Assembly: GCF_014654675.1 (NCBI RefSeq)
Contig: NZ_BNBC01000020.1
Location: 62,001 to 126,000 of the forward strand
Length of the DNA stretch: 64,000 bases
From: Streptomyces spiralis
GTDB lineage: Bacteria; Actinomycetota; Actinomycetes; Streptomycetales; Streptomycetaceae
Direction of reading: 5' to 3'
Shown here: piece after piece, positions 17,224 through 25,145 of the stretch
Position numbering within the stretch: the first letter of the stretch is position 1
How the letters are laid out: each line of letters begins with the position of its first letter
The notes under the pieces: generated by a model
Database searches by the model: none
What the model was told of the DNA's origin: nothing
What the model saw: only the letters and a program-made list of their open reading frames with translations
Position numbers and translations under genes: made by a program

Positions 17224-18135
17224 CTACGCCGCGACCAGATACGAGAAGACGGACTCGAGGGACTCGTCGGACGGCGAGACCGTGTGCAGCCGGATGCCGT
17301 GGTCCCGGGCCACCCGCGGCAGCAGGGTGGTGAACCGGCCGAAGTCGACGGCCTGGATGCGCAGCGCGCCCTCGGCGAGGTCGACCTCGATGCCGGACGT
17401 CGACGGATCGGCGATCAGCGCGGCCGCGAGGGCGCGGTCGTCGCTGGAGCGGACCAGATAGCGGTGAGGGCGGTCGGTCATCAGACGGCGGATCTTGCGG
17501 AAGTCGCCGCTGGCCGCGTGCCGGCCGGCGACCACCACCTCGATGTGCCAGGCGAGCTGCTCGACCTCCTCCAGGATGTGGGAGGAGAAGAGCACCGTGC
17601 GGCCCTCGTCGCCCATGCGCCGCAGCAGGTCCATCAGCTGCATGCGCTGGCGCGGGTCCATGCCGTTGAACGGCTCGTCCAGCAGGAGCAGGGACGGGTC
17701 GTGCACGAGGGCGCTGGCCATCTTCACACGCTGCCGCATGCCCTTGGAGTAGGTGGAGATCTTCCGGTCCTGCGCGTACTCCATCTCGACGGTGGCCAGC
17801 GCCTTCTGTGCCGCCTTGGCCCCGAGGCCGTGCAGCTCGGCGTTGGCGACGACGAACTCGCGGCCGGTGAGGAAGTCGTACATCGCCTCCCGCTCGGGGA
17901 CCACACCGATGTGCCGGTAGATCTGCTCGTTGCGCCACACCGGCTGCCCGTCGAGGGTGACGGAGCCGGTGGAGGGGGCGAGGAAGCCGCCCATCATGTT
18001 GATCAGCGTGGACTTCCCGGCCCCGTTGGGGCCGAGCAAACCGGTGACGCCGGGGCCGATCGTCATGGTGATGTCGTTGACGGCGACCACGTTGCCGAAC
18101 CAGCGGGAGACGTGGTCGATGCTGAGGGTCGTCAC
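17224..18135 (-). CDS. ABC transporter ATP-binding protein
   Basis: Nucleotide-binding subunit of 303 aa: Walker A 'GPNGAGKST' (about residue 38), signature 'YSKGMRQRVKMA' (about 135) and Walker B 'LLLLDEPFNGMD'. The signature has K where S/G is usual (LSGGQ type), as in many ABC-2 exporters. GTG 18135 overlaps the preceding permease stop (GTGA), so the two are translationally coupled. The C-terminal ~80 residues form a regulatory-type extension. Confidence 0.88.
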   Translation of the reverse strand: MTTLSIDHVSRWFGNVVAVNDITMTIGPGVTGLLGPNGAGKSTLINMMGGFLAPSTGSVTLDGQPVWRNEQIYRHIGVVPEREAMYDFLTGREFVVANAELHGLGAKAAQKALATVEMEYAQDRKISTYSKGMRQRVKMASALVHDPSLLLLDEPFNGMDPRQRMQLMDLLRRMGDEGRTVLFSSHILEEVEQLAWHIEVVVAGRHAASGDFRKIRRLMTDRPHRYLVRSSDDRALAAALIADPSTSGIEVDLAEGALRIQAVDFGRFTTLLPRVARDHGIRLHTVSPSDESLESVFSYLVAA

Positions 18136-19049
18136 AGTCCCACCTTCTTGTAGCGGCGCAGCAGGAGGCCGTAGGCAACGGCGATGAGGCCCAGGAGGAC
18201 GAGGACGTAGACGACGCCTTCTCCGGTGCCGGGGCCGACGGCACCGGGCGCCGCGGAGGTCGCGCCGAGGAAGGCGGTCTGTACGCCGTCGATCAGGGTG
18301 ACCGGCGAGAACAGGCCGATCCAGGGGATCGCGCCGGTGTTGTTCTGGGCGTCGGCGATGGCCTGGAGGGTGGAGACCGCGCCGTAGGAGATGACCAGCA
18401 CGGCGATCACGGCCGCAATGCCGAAACCGCGGCGCGGGGTGACGGCGGCGATGACGAGGCCGATGCCGGCGAAGAGCAGTGAGAGCAGTGCCACGGAGAC
18501 GAGTCCCTGTGCGAATCCCTTGGTCTGGTCGGCGAAGTCCAGCTTGGCCAGCAGCGCGCCGACGTAGAGCACGAGCAGCGGTGCGGCGGTCAGGACGAAC
18601 ATGGCCGAGGCCAGTGCCGCGTACTTGGCGCGGACGTAGTCTGCGGTCTCGATGGGCCGCGAGAAGTACAGCGGCACGGTCTTGAAGCGCAGGTCGCGTG
18701 AGACGGACTGGGGTGCCTGCGAGGCGACGTACAGGCTGATCACGCCCTGCATGATGATGGCGTAACGCGTGTAGTCGACGGGCAGGTCCTTGGCCTTGGT
18801 GGCGACCGCGACGGCGACCATGATGGCCGCGGGCACGCACATCACCACGAACAGCAGCATCGGCAGCACCTTGGACTTCACCGAGCGGCCGAGGCCGTAG
18901 GCGCCGCGCAGGGACTGCGAGTACAGCGACCGGCGGGCGTAGGCACGGCCGAGGCGGGGGCCGTCGTAGGTGCGGTAGCCGATGTTGTGGATGCGGGTCT
19001 GGTCACCCGGCCGCGTGACGGGTGCGCTCATGGGCTGCTCAACTGCCAT
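18132..19049 (-). CDS. ABC-2 type transporter permease
   Basis: 305-aa membrane protein with about six helices after a ~60-residue cytosolic N-terminus ('RIHNIGYRTYDGPRLGRAYA'). 'LYFSRPIETADYVRAKY' resembles the coupling region of the second permease in the operon. ATG 19049 has GGAGG at a 9-nt distance. It overlaps the upstream ATPase by 11 nt and the downstream ATPase by 4 nt. Confidence 0.85.
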   Translation of the reverse strand: MAVEQPMSAPVTRPGDQTRIHNIGYRTYDGPRLGRAYARRSLYSQSLRGAYGLGRSVKSKVLPMLLFVVMCVPAAIMVAVAVATKAKDLPVDYTRYAIIMQGVISLYVASQAPQSVSRDLRFKTVPLYFSRPIETADYVRAKYAALASAMFVLTAAPLLVLYVGALLAKLDFADQTKGFAQGLVSVALLSLLFAGIGLVIAAVTPRRGFGIAAVIAVLVISYGAVSTLQAIADAQNNTGAIPWIGLFSPVTLIDGVQTAFLGATSAAPGAVGPGTGEGVVYVLVLLGLIAVAYGLLLRRYKKVGL

Positions 19050-20016
19050 GGCCGACCGCCTCCTTCCGCTGTCCGTCGCGCTGTTCGTCGTCCCGGAAGA
19101 CCTCCGAGATGTGGTGCCGGCGCTGTTCCATGCGCACCAGGCCGAGGCCGAGGTCCGCGATCACGTCCCGCACCAGGTCGTACGTCTCCTCGCCCTGGGC
19201 GGTGAGGAGCAGGACGTGTCCCGCGCCCGGCAGGCCGGTGCCGTCCTCGGTCTGCAGCCCGCGCGCGTGGAGCGCGTCGCGCACCGCGCGGGTGCCGTCC
19301 GGGTGCTCGTCGCTGTCGGTGACCTCGATCGCGAGGGTGGTCGTGGTCTGGGTGAAGTCGGTGGTGGAGCTGGACCGCAGGAGCTTGCCGCCGTCGATGA
19401 CGACGACGTGGTCGCAGGTGCGCTCCAACTCGCCCAGCAGGTGCGAGGTGACCAGGACCGAGATGCCGAAGTCGGTGTGGATGCGGCGGATCAGGCCCAG
19501 CATCTCGTCGCGGCCGACCGGGTCGAGGCCGTTGGTCGGCTCGTCGAGGAAGACCAGCTGCGGGTCGTGCACCAGGGCCTGGGCGAGCTTGACGCGCTGC
19601 TTCATGCCGGTGGAGTAGCCGCCTATGGGGCGGTAGCGCTCCTCGTACAGTCCGACGTGGCGCAGCGTGTCCGCGGTGCGCTCGCGCGCGGCGGTGGGCG
19701 GCAGGCCGGACATGCGCGCCATGTGGACGACGAACTCGGTGGCCGAGACGTCGGGTGGCAGGCAGTCGTGTTCCGGCATGTAGCCGACGCGCTCGCGGAT
19801 GGCGGCGCCCTCGGTGGCGACGTCGAGGCCGAGCACCTCGGCGCGGCCCTCCGTGGCGGGGGACAGACCCAGCAGGATCTTGATCAGTGTGGACTTGCCG
19901 GCTCCATTGGCGCCGACGAGTCCGGTCACACCGGGTCCGACGTCCACGGAGAGCCGGTCAAGCGCGGTCACCCGGGGGAACCGCTTGCTCAGGCTTTCGG
20001 TCGCGATCACAGTCAC
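19039..20016 (-). CDS. ABC transporter ATP-binding protein
   Basis: First gene of the ABC operon, 325 aa. Walker A 'GANGAGKST', signature 'YSTGMKQRVKLA' and Walker B 'LVFLDEPTNGLD' are clear. The two ATPase-permease pairs look like duplicates within one operon, giving either two exporters or one hetero-complex. The start is uncertain: GTG 20016 ('MTVIATESLSKRF') was preferred over GTG 20043, and neither has a strong RBS. Confidence 0.85.
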   Translation of the reverse strand: MTVIATESLSKRFPRVTALDRLSVDVGPGVTGLVGANGAGKSTLIKILLGLSPATEGRAEVLGLDVATEGAAIRERVGYMPEHDCLPPDVSATEFVVHMARMSGLPPTAARERTADTLRHVGLYEERYRPIGGYSTGMKQRVKLAQALVHDPQLVFLDEPTNGLDPVGRDEMLGLIRRIHTDFGISVLVTSHLLGELERTCDHVVVIDGGKLLRSSSTTDFTQTTTTLAIEVTDSDEHPDGTRAVRDALHARGLQTEDGTGLPGAGHVLLLTAQGEETYDLVRDVIADLGLGLVRMEQRRHHISEVFRDDEQRDGQRKEAVGHGS

Positions 20017-20236
20017 GTCTTCGACGGTAGTGACCCGCGCCACGCGAGTCGTCAGACCCCAGAGCCGTTTCGGCCTCCACCTCGAGTATTACGGGAACCC
20101 TAGGGGTCAAGTCCTGAGGTCTAACGCCACCGGGTGGAGCCGCGTCCACCCGGTCCTATTGACGACCCGTCTAACAACTGCGACAGTCGCCCACGGCACT
20201 CGGCGAAGAGCGCTGGGCGAAGGAGAGGTGACGCGT

Positions 20237-22000
20237 GTGACGTCGCTGAACGGCGCACGGGAACGCCGGGTGCGCACCGGCGGGGTCGAGCTGTGCGTGG
20301 CCGAGCTGGGCGACCCGCGGCAGCCGACGGTCGTACTGGTGCACGGCTACCCGGACAGCAAGGAAGTCTGGTCCGAGGTGGCCGAACGCCTCGCCGGCCC
20401 CGGCGGACTGCATGTCGTGCTGTACGACGTCCGCGGGCACGGCCGCTCCACCGCACCGCGGCCGCTGCGGGGCGGGTTCACCCTGGAGAAGCTCACCGAC
20501 GACTTCCTCGCGGTCGCGGACGCCGTCAGCCCCGACCGCCCGGTGCACCTGGTCGGACACGACTGGGGCTCGGTGCAGGCCTGGGAGTTCGTCACCATCG
20601 AGCGCACCCGGGGCCGGATCGCGTCCTTCACCTCCATGTCCGGCCCGTCGCTCGACCACTTCGGCCACTGGATCAACTCCCGCCTCAAGCGCCCCACTCC
20701 ACGCCGTGTGGGCCAACTCCTCGGTCAGGGCGCCAAGTCCTGGTACGTGTACCTGCTGCACACGCCGGTGCTCCCGGAACTGGCCTGGCGCGGTCCGCTC
20801 GGCAGAAGCTGGCCGAAGATCCTCCAGCGCGTCGAGAAGGTGCCCGGCGGCGGCTACCCGACCCCGTCCCTGCCGCGGGACGCCGCGCACGGAGCCTGGC
20901 TGTACCGGGACAACGTGCGCACCCGGCTGCGCAGCCCGCGGACCGACGCCCACGCACACGCCCCCGTGCAGCTCATCACCCCCGTGGAGGACGCGTTCCT
21001 GTCCGAGCGGCTGTACGACGACCTGGAGCGGTGGGTCCCGCGGCTGGTGCGCCGCACGCTCCCTGCCAAGCACTGGATCCCGCGCACCCGGCCCGACCAG
21101 CTGGCCGCCTGGATCACGGACTTCGTGACCGCCACCGAGAGCGGACGGCCCCGGCCCGCCGCCACGGGGAAGTACGCCGACCGCTTCGCCGGGCAGCTCG
21201 TGCTGGTCACGGGAGCGGGCAGCGGCATCGGACGGGCCACGACGTTCGCGTTCGCCGAGGCCGGCGCACGCGTGGTGGCCGTGGACCGGGACGCCGAGGC
21301 CGCCGCGCGCACCGCCGAGCTGGCCCGGCCGCTCGGCGCGTCGGCCGCCTGGGCGGAGGCCGTGGACGTCTCCGACGGGCAGGCCATGGAGAAGCTGGCC
21401 GAGAAGGTCGCCACCGAGTACGGCGTGGTGGACGTCCTCGTGAACAACGCGGGCATCGGCCTGTCCGGCTCCTTCTTCGACCACACCGTGGAGGACTGGA
21501 AGAACGTCCTCGACGTCAATCTGTGGGGCGTCATCCACGGCTGCCGACTGTTCGGCAGGCAGATGGCCGAGCGCGGTCAGGGCGGCCATGTCGTCAACGT
21601 CGCGTCCGCGGCCGCGTACCAGCCCTCCCGGGCGCTGCCCGCCTACAGCACCTCCAAGGCGGCGGTGCTGATGCTCAGCGAGTGTCTGCGCGCGGAACTG
21701 GCCGGGCAGGGGATCGGCGTCACGGCTGTCTGCCCCGGCTTCGTCGACACGGGCATCACCTCGACGGCACGCTTCACGGGCGTCGACGCGGAGGAGGAGA
21801 GGCGCCGCCGACGGCGCGCTGCCCGGCTGTACGGGCTGCGCGGCTATCCGCCGGAGAAGGTCGCCGACGCGATCCTGCGCGCGGTCGTACGCGACGAGGC
21901 GATGGTGCCGGTGACCCCGGAGGCGCGCCTCTTCCACGCGATGTCCCGTTTCACTCCGCGGGCGCTGCGCAGACTGGCACGGGTGCGGCCACGGCTGTGA
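20237..22000 (+). CDS. Alpha/beta hydrolase - short-chain dehydrogenase fusion
   Basis: Two-domain cytosolic enzyme of 587 aa. Residues ~10-310 form an alpha/beta hydrolase: oxyanion 'LVHGYPDSKEVW' and nucleophile elbow 'GHDWGSVQ', where Asp replaces Ser as in epoxide hydrolases and dehalogenases. Residues ~320-580 are an SDR with 'VTGAGSGIGRA', 'NNAGIG' and the catalytic 'YSTSKAA' (Tyr-x3-Lys). This fusion is common in actinobacteria but I know of no assigned substrate. GTG 20237 follows GAAGGAG; GTG 20228 is too close to it. It is divergent from the ABC operon. Confidence 0.85.
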   Translation: MTSLNGARERRVRTGGVELCVAELGDPRQPTVVLVHGYPDSKEVWSEVAERLAGPGGLHVVLYDVRGHGRSTAPRPLRGGFTLEKLTDDFLAVADAVSPDRPVHLVGHDWGSVQAWEFVTIERTRGRIASFTSMSGPSLDHFGHWINSRLKRPTPRRVGQLLGQGAKSWYVYLLHTPVLPELAWRGPLGRSWPKILQRVEKVPGGGYPTPSLPRDAAHGAWLYRDNVRTRLRSPRTDAHAHAPVQLITPVEDAFLSERLYDDLERWVPRLVRRTLPAKHWIPRTRPDQLAAWITDFVTATESGRPRPAATGKYADRFAGQLVLVTGAGSGIGRATTFAFAEAGARVVAVDRDAEAAARTAELARPLGASAAWAEAVDVSDGQAMEKLAEKVATEYGVVDVLVNNAGIGLSGSFFDHTVEDWKNVLDVNLWGVIHGCRLFGRQMAERGQGGHVVNVASAAAYQPSRALPAYSTSKAAVLMLSECLRAELAGQGIGVTAVCPGFVDTGITSTARFTGVDAEEERRRRRRAARLYGLRGYPPEKVADAILRAVVRDEAMVPVTPEARLFHAMSRFTPRALRRLARVRPRL

Positions 22001-22063
22001 GTCGTGGCCGTGCGGCCTCCATGAGCAGCCGACCCCGGCGCAACGCCCTCGCTCGAGGGCCAG

Positions 22064-22117
22064 TTGTCCACAGAACGGCCCGTTCGCTTGTGGACAACGT
22101 GGCTTGTCTGTGGATCA
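22064..22117. promoter_or_regulatory. DnaA-box cluster upstream of kptA
   Basis: Perfect consensus TTGTCCACA at 22064-22072, its inverse TGTGGACAA at 22089-22097, and a one-mismatch inverse TGTGGATCA at 22109-22117, all within 54 bp between the fusion hydrolase and kptA. Confidence 0.75.
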
Positions 22118-22174
22118 AACCTTCGGAGCGAAAAATACCTGCGTGATGCTCGTCTCTCCCGGCACGCTGGTGGC

Positions 22175-22723
22175 ATGGACGAAAGACGCACCGTGAAGGT
22201 GTCGAAGTACCTCTCCAAACACCTGCGCCACCAGCCCGGGAGGATCGGGCTCACGCTGGACGAGAGCGGCTGGGTGGGGATCGACACACTGATCGCGGCC
22301 GCTGCCGCCCACGGCTTCCCCTTCACGCGCGAGGAACTGGACCAGGTCGTCGCCACCAACGACAAACAGCGGTTCGCGATCGAGGGCGACCGCATCCGCG
22401 CCAGCCAGGGCCACAGCATCGACGTCGATCTCGGACTGCCCCCGGCGACCCCGCCGGCCTACCTCTACCACGGGACCGTGGCCCGCAATCTGGAGGCGAT
22501 CCGCGCCGAGGGCCTGCGGCCCATGAACCGGCACGACGTGCATCTGTCACCGGACCGGGAGACCGCGACCCGCGTCGGCGCCCGCCGCGGCCGCCCCGTC
22601 GTGCTCGCCGTCGACGCCTCCGCCATGCACCGGGACGGCCATGTCTTCCACGTCAGCGCCAACGGGGTATGGCTGACCAAGGCAGTGCCACCGCGGTACC
22701 TGCGGTTTCCCTCGGGTCACTGA
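22175..22723 (+). CDS. kptA: RNA 2'-phosphotransferase (Tpt1/KptA family)
   Basis: 182-aa enzyme that transfers an internal RNA 2'-phosphate to NAD+, forming ADP-ribose 1'',2''-cyclic phosphate. The conserved elements are present: 'VSKYLSKHLRHQPG' near the N terminus, 'LYHGTVARNLEAIRAEGL' in the middle and 'RRGRPVVLAVDA' later, which supply the R-H-R-R active-site residues. Bacteria have no spliceosomal-type tRNA splicing, so the physiological substrate is unclear. ATG 22175 is preferred; GTG 22193 is an alternative. DnaA boxes lie just upstream. Confidence 0.9.
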   Translation: MDERRTVKVSKYLSKHLRHQPGRIGLTLDESGWVGIDTLIAAAAAHGFPFTREELDQVVATNDKQRFAIEGDRIRASQGHSIDVDLGLPPATPPAYLYHGTVARNLEAIRAEGLRPMNRHDVHLSPDRETATRVGARRGRPVVLAVDASAMHRDGHVFHVSANGVWLTKAVPPRYLRFPSGH

Positions 22724-22735
22724 CCCGGGTCGGGC

Positions 22736-23197
22736 ATGATCGTCGCCATGGACCGCCACCTGCCCACCACCGAGGCCGCCGTCACCGCCTGCCGTGCCAT
22801 CGCGGCCGCGTACGCACGCGAGATCGAGGTGACGCACGACATCGGCGCCGACCAGACCTCGCGTCGCAGCGCCGCCGGCGTCGGCGTGACCAGCGATCCG
22901 GACGGGTCGCTCCCGCACGAGGCCTTCATCGAGTTCGGCGGCCTGCCTCGGATCGCCGTGCGGCTCTACCCGGAGGACGACGCACTGATCACCGTCGAGG
23001 GCGTCGAGTTCCCCGATCTGCCCCGCGACGACGTCCCCGCCTTTCTCCGCGCCGTCCTCGACGGCATGGCATACGTCAAAGGGCGGCGCTTCCCGCCCGG
23101 CTACCGCATGGTCGTGCCCCTCCCGGGCGACCGCACCTACAAGGAGCGCATCCCCATGATCGGCCTCACTCCGTGGCTGAACCGCCGCGTGCGGTGA
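22736..23197 (+). CDS. Conserved hypothetical protein
   Basis: 153-aa soluble protein with no recognisable motif. Recurrent features are an acidic middle ('RLYPEDDALITVEGVEF') and a conserved-looking end ('YKERIPMIGLTPWLNRRVR'). It starts 12 nt after kptA on the same strand, so it may be co-transcribed with it. ATG 22748 is an alternative start. A perfect parS follows directly after its stop codon. Confidence 0.65.
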   Translation: MIVAMDRHLPTTEAAVTACRAIAAAYAREIEVTHDIGADQTSRRSAAGVGVTSDPDGSLPHEAFIEFGGLPRIAVRLYPEDDALITVEGVEFPDLPRDDVPAFLRAVLDGMAYVKGRRFPPGYRMVVPLPGDRTYKERIPMIGLTPWLNRRVR

Positions 23198-23199
23198 CG

Positions 23200-23213
23200 G
23201 TTTCACGTGAAAC
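23200..23213. promoter_or_regulatory. parS: parS site (perfect)
   Basis: GTTTCACGTGAAAC, exact Streptomyces ParB-binding palindrome, 3 nt after the hypothetical gene and 27 nt before the LLM oxidoreductase start. It is the leftmost perfect site in the window. Confidence 0.9.
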
Positions 23214-23239
23214 ACCAGTAGCCGCTTAGGCTCGCATCC

Positions 23240-24151
23240 ATGAGTCTGCGCTTGAGCACCGTGATCCTTCCCTACCGCCGCTGGCACGAGGGCGGCCGTT
23301 CGGCGTGGACGCGCGCCGAAGAGCTGGGCTTCCACACCGCCTACACCTACGACCACCTGTCCTGGCGCAGCTTCCGGGACGGCCCGTGGTTCGGTGCCGT
23401 GCCGACGCTGACCGCGGCCGCGGCCGCGACCGAGCGGCTCCGCCTGGGCACCCTGGTCACCTCGCCGAACTTCCGGCACCCGGTCACTCTCGCCAAGGAA
23501 CTGATCTCGCTCGACGACATCTCCGGCGGCCGGGTCACCCTCGGCATCGGCGCGGGCGGCACCGGCTTCGACGCCACCGCGCTCGGGCAGGAGCCCTGGG
23601 CTCCCCGCGAGCGCGCCGATCGCTTCGCCGAGTTCGTCCTGCTGCTCGACCGGCTGCTGACCGAGGACGGCACGGAGGGCGTGTCGTACGAGGGTGACTT
23701 CTACTCGGCGCACGAGGCCCGCAACATCCCCGGCTGCGTCCAGCGGCCCCGGCTGCCGTTCGCGGTGGCCGCCACCGGCCCGCGAGGGCTGCGGCTGGCC
23801 GCCCGGTACGGCCAGGCGTGGGTGACCACGGGCGACCCGAAGCTGTTCGAGAACGGCACGCCGGAGCAGTCGGTGCAGGCCCTCCGCGGCCAGACCGAGA
23901 AGCTCGCAGACGCGTGTGCCGCGATCGGCCGCGACGTCGCCGGCCTCGACAAGATCCTGCTGACCGGTTTCACCCCTGACCGGGGACGTCCGCTGGAGTC
24001 CCTCGACGCCTTCGTCGACTTCGCCGGCCGCCACCAGGAGCTGGGGTTCACCGAGATCGTGATCCACTGGCCGATCCCCGACTCGGACTTCGCCGCGGAC
24101 GAGAAGGTGTTCGAACGGATCGCCATGGAAGCGGCGGCCCAGCTGACGTGA
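23240..24151 (+). CDS. LLM-class (F420-dependent type) oxidoreductase
   Basis: Luciferase-like TIM-barrel flavin/F420 oxidoreductase, 303 aa. Typical elements: 'YTYDHLSWRSFRDGPWFG', 'LGTLVTSPNFRHPVTLAKEL', 'GGRVTLGIGAGGTGFD' and C-terminal 'HWPIPDSDF'. F420 use is inferred from the family and from Streptomyces having F420; the substrate is unknown. It starts downstream of a parS site; a short hairpin follows. Confidence 0.82.
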   Translation: MSLRLSTVILPYRRWHEGGRSAWTRAEELGFHTAYTYDHLSWRSFRDGPWFGAVPTLTAAAAATERLRLGTLVTSPNFRHPVTLAKELISLDDISGGRVTLGIGAGGTGFDATALGQEPWAPRERADRFAEFVLLLDRLLTEDGTEGVSYEGDFYSAHEARNIPGCVQRPRLPFAVAATGPRGLRLAARYGQAWVTTGDPKLFENGTPEQSVQALRGQTEKLADACAAIGRDVAGLDKILLTGFTPDRGRPLESLDAFVDFAGRHQELGFTEIVIHWPIPDSDFAADEKVFERIAMEAAAQLT

Positions 24152-24178
24152 CCGAGGCGACCCCTCAGATGTGCACAC

Positions 24179-24196
24179 TCCCGCACGGGCGTGCGG
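24179..24196 (+). terminator. Short hairpin after LLM oxidoreductase
   Basis: Seven-bp perfect stem CCCGCAC/GTGCGGG with a 4-nt loop, 28 nt after the stop and about 20 nt before the next start. Confidence 0.5.
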
Positions 24197-24218
24197 GCAT
24201 ATGCGGAACAATGACCCG

Positions 24219-25127
24219 ATGACCTCAGCGACTCGACAGCCCGAGCCCCCGGCCTCTCCCAAGCTCTCGACCTCGCTCGAGTCGGGAGGTGCTCCCGTCG
24301 TCAAGCCACGGCTCATCGCCACCGACCTCGACGGAACCCTGCTGCGCGACGACAAGTCGGTGTCGCCCCGCACGGTCGCCGCCCTCGCCGCCGCCGAGGA
24401 GGCGGGCATCGAGGTCTTCTTCGTCACCGGCCGCCCGGCCCGCTGGATGGACGTCGTCAGCGACCATGTCCACGGCCACGGCCTGGCGATCTGCGGCAAC
24501 GGCGCCGCCGTGGTCGATCTGCACGGCGGCCCCGGCGCCCACCGCTTCGTGAAGATCCGCGAACTGGCGCGCGAGAACGCGCTGGACGCCGTGCGGCTGG
24601 TGCGCGAGGCGGCGCCCGGCACGGTCTACGCGATCGAGCAGACGTACGGCTTCTACCAGGAGCCGGACTATCCGAAGCTGCACATGGAGGTGCCGGACGC
24701 CATCGCGCCCGCCGAGGAGCTGCTGGCACCCGGCAGCGTCGCCGCCGGGCAGCCGGTCCTGAAGATCCTCGCCCACCATCCGACGCTGGACCCGGACGCC
24801 TTCCTCACCGTCGCCCGCCTCGCCGTCGGGCAACGTGCCACCATCACCCGCTCCAGCCCCAGCGCCCTGCTGGAGATCAGCGGCCCGGGCGTCTCCAAGG
24901 CCAGCACGCTGGCCCTGTGCTGCGCCGAGCGCGGCATCTCGCACGAGGAGGTCGTCGCCTTCGGCGACATGCCGAACGACGTCGAGATGCTCACCTGGGC
25001 CGGCCGGTCCTACGCCATGGGCAACGCCCACCCCGCCGCGGTCGCCGCGGCGTCCGGCCGCACGGTCGCCAACAACGAGGACGGTGTCGCCGTCGTGATC
25101 GAGCGGCTGCTGGGGGAGCGGCCGTAG
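24219..25127 (+). CDS. HAD-superfamily hydrolase (Cof-type), second copy
   Basis: 302-aa phosphatase paralogous to the serS-linked HAD protein. Motif I 'IATDLDGTLLRDDKSVSPR' (about residue 30), motif II 'FVTGRPARW', and motif IV 'AFGDMPNDVEML' near 250. It has a ~25-residue Pro/Ser-rich N-terminal extension. ATG 24219 chosen; ATG 24171 is possible but would overlap the preceding hairpin. It converges on cydDC. Confidence 0.87.
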   Translation: MTSATRQPEPPASPKLSTSLESGGAPVVKPRLIATDLDGTLLRDDKSVSPRTVAALAAAEEAGIEVFFVTGRPARWMDVVSDHVHGHGLAICGNGAAVVDLHGGPGAHRFVKIRELARENALDAVRLVREAAPGTVYAIEQTYGFYQEPDYPKLHMEVPDAIAPAEELLAPGSVAAGQPVLKILAHHPTLDPDAFLTVARLAVGQRATITRSSPSALLEISGPGVSKASTLALCCAERGISHEEVVAFGDMPNDVEMLTWAGRSYAMGNAHPAAVAAASGRTVANNEDGVAVVIERLLGERP

Positions 25128-25145
25128 TTCTCCGGGAGCGCGCCG

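Noticed and set aside
20060..20115. TTGACC...TAATAC as promoter of the ABC operon
   Set aside because: Spacing is only 13 bp, too short for a normal sigma-70-type promoter.
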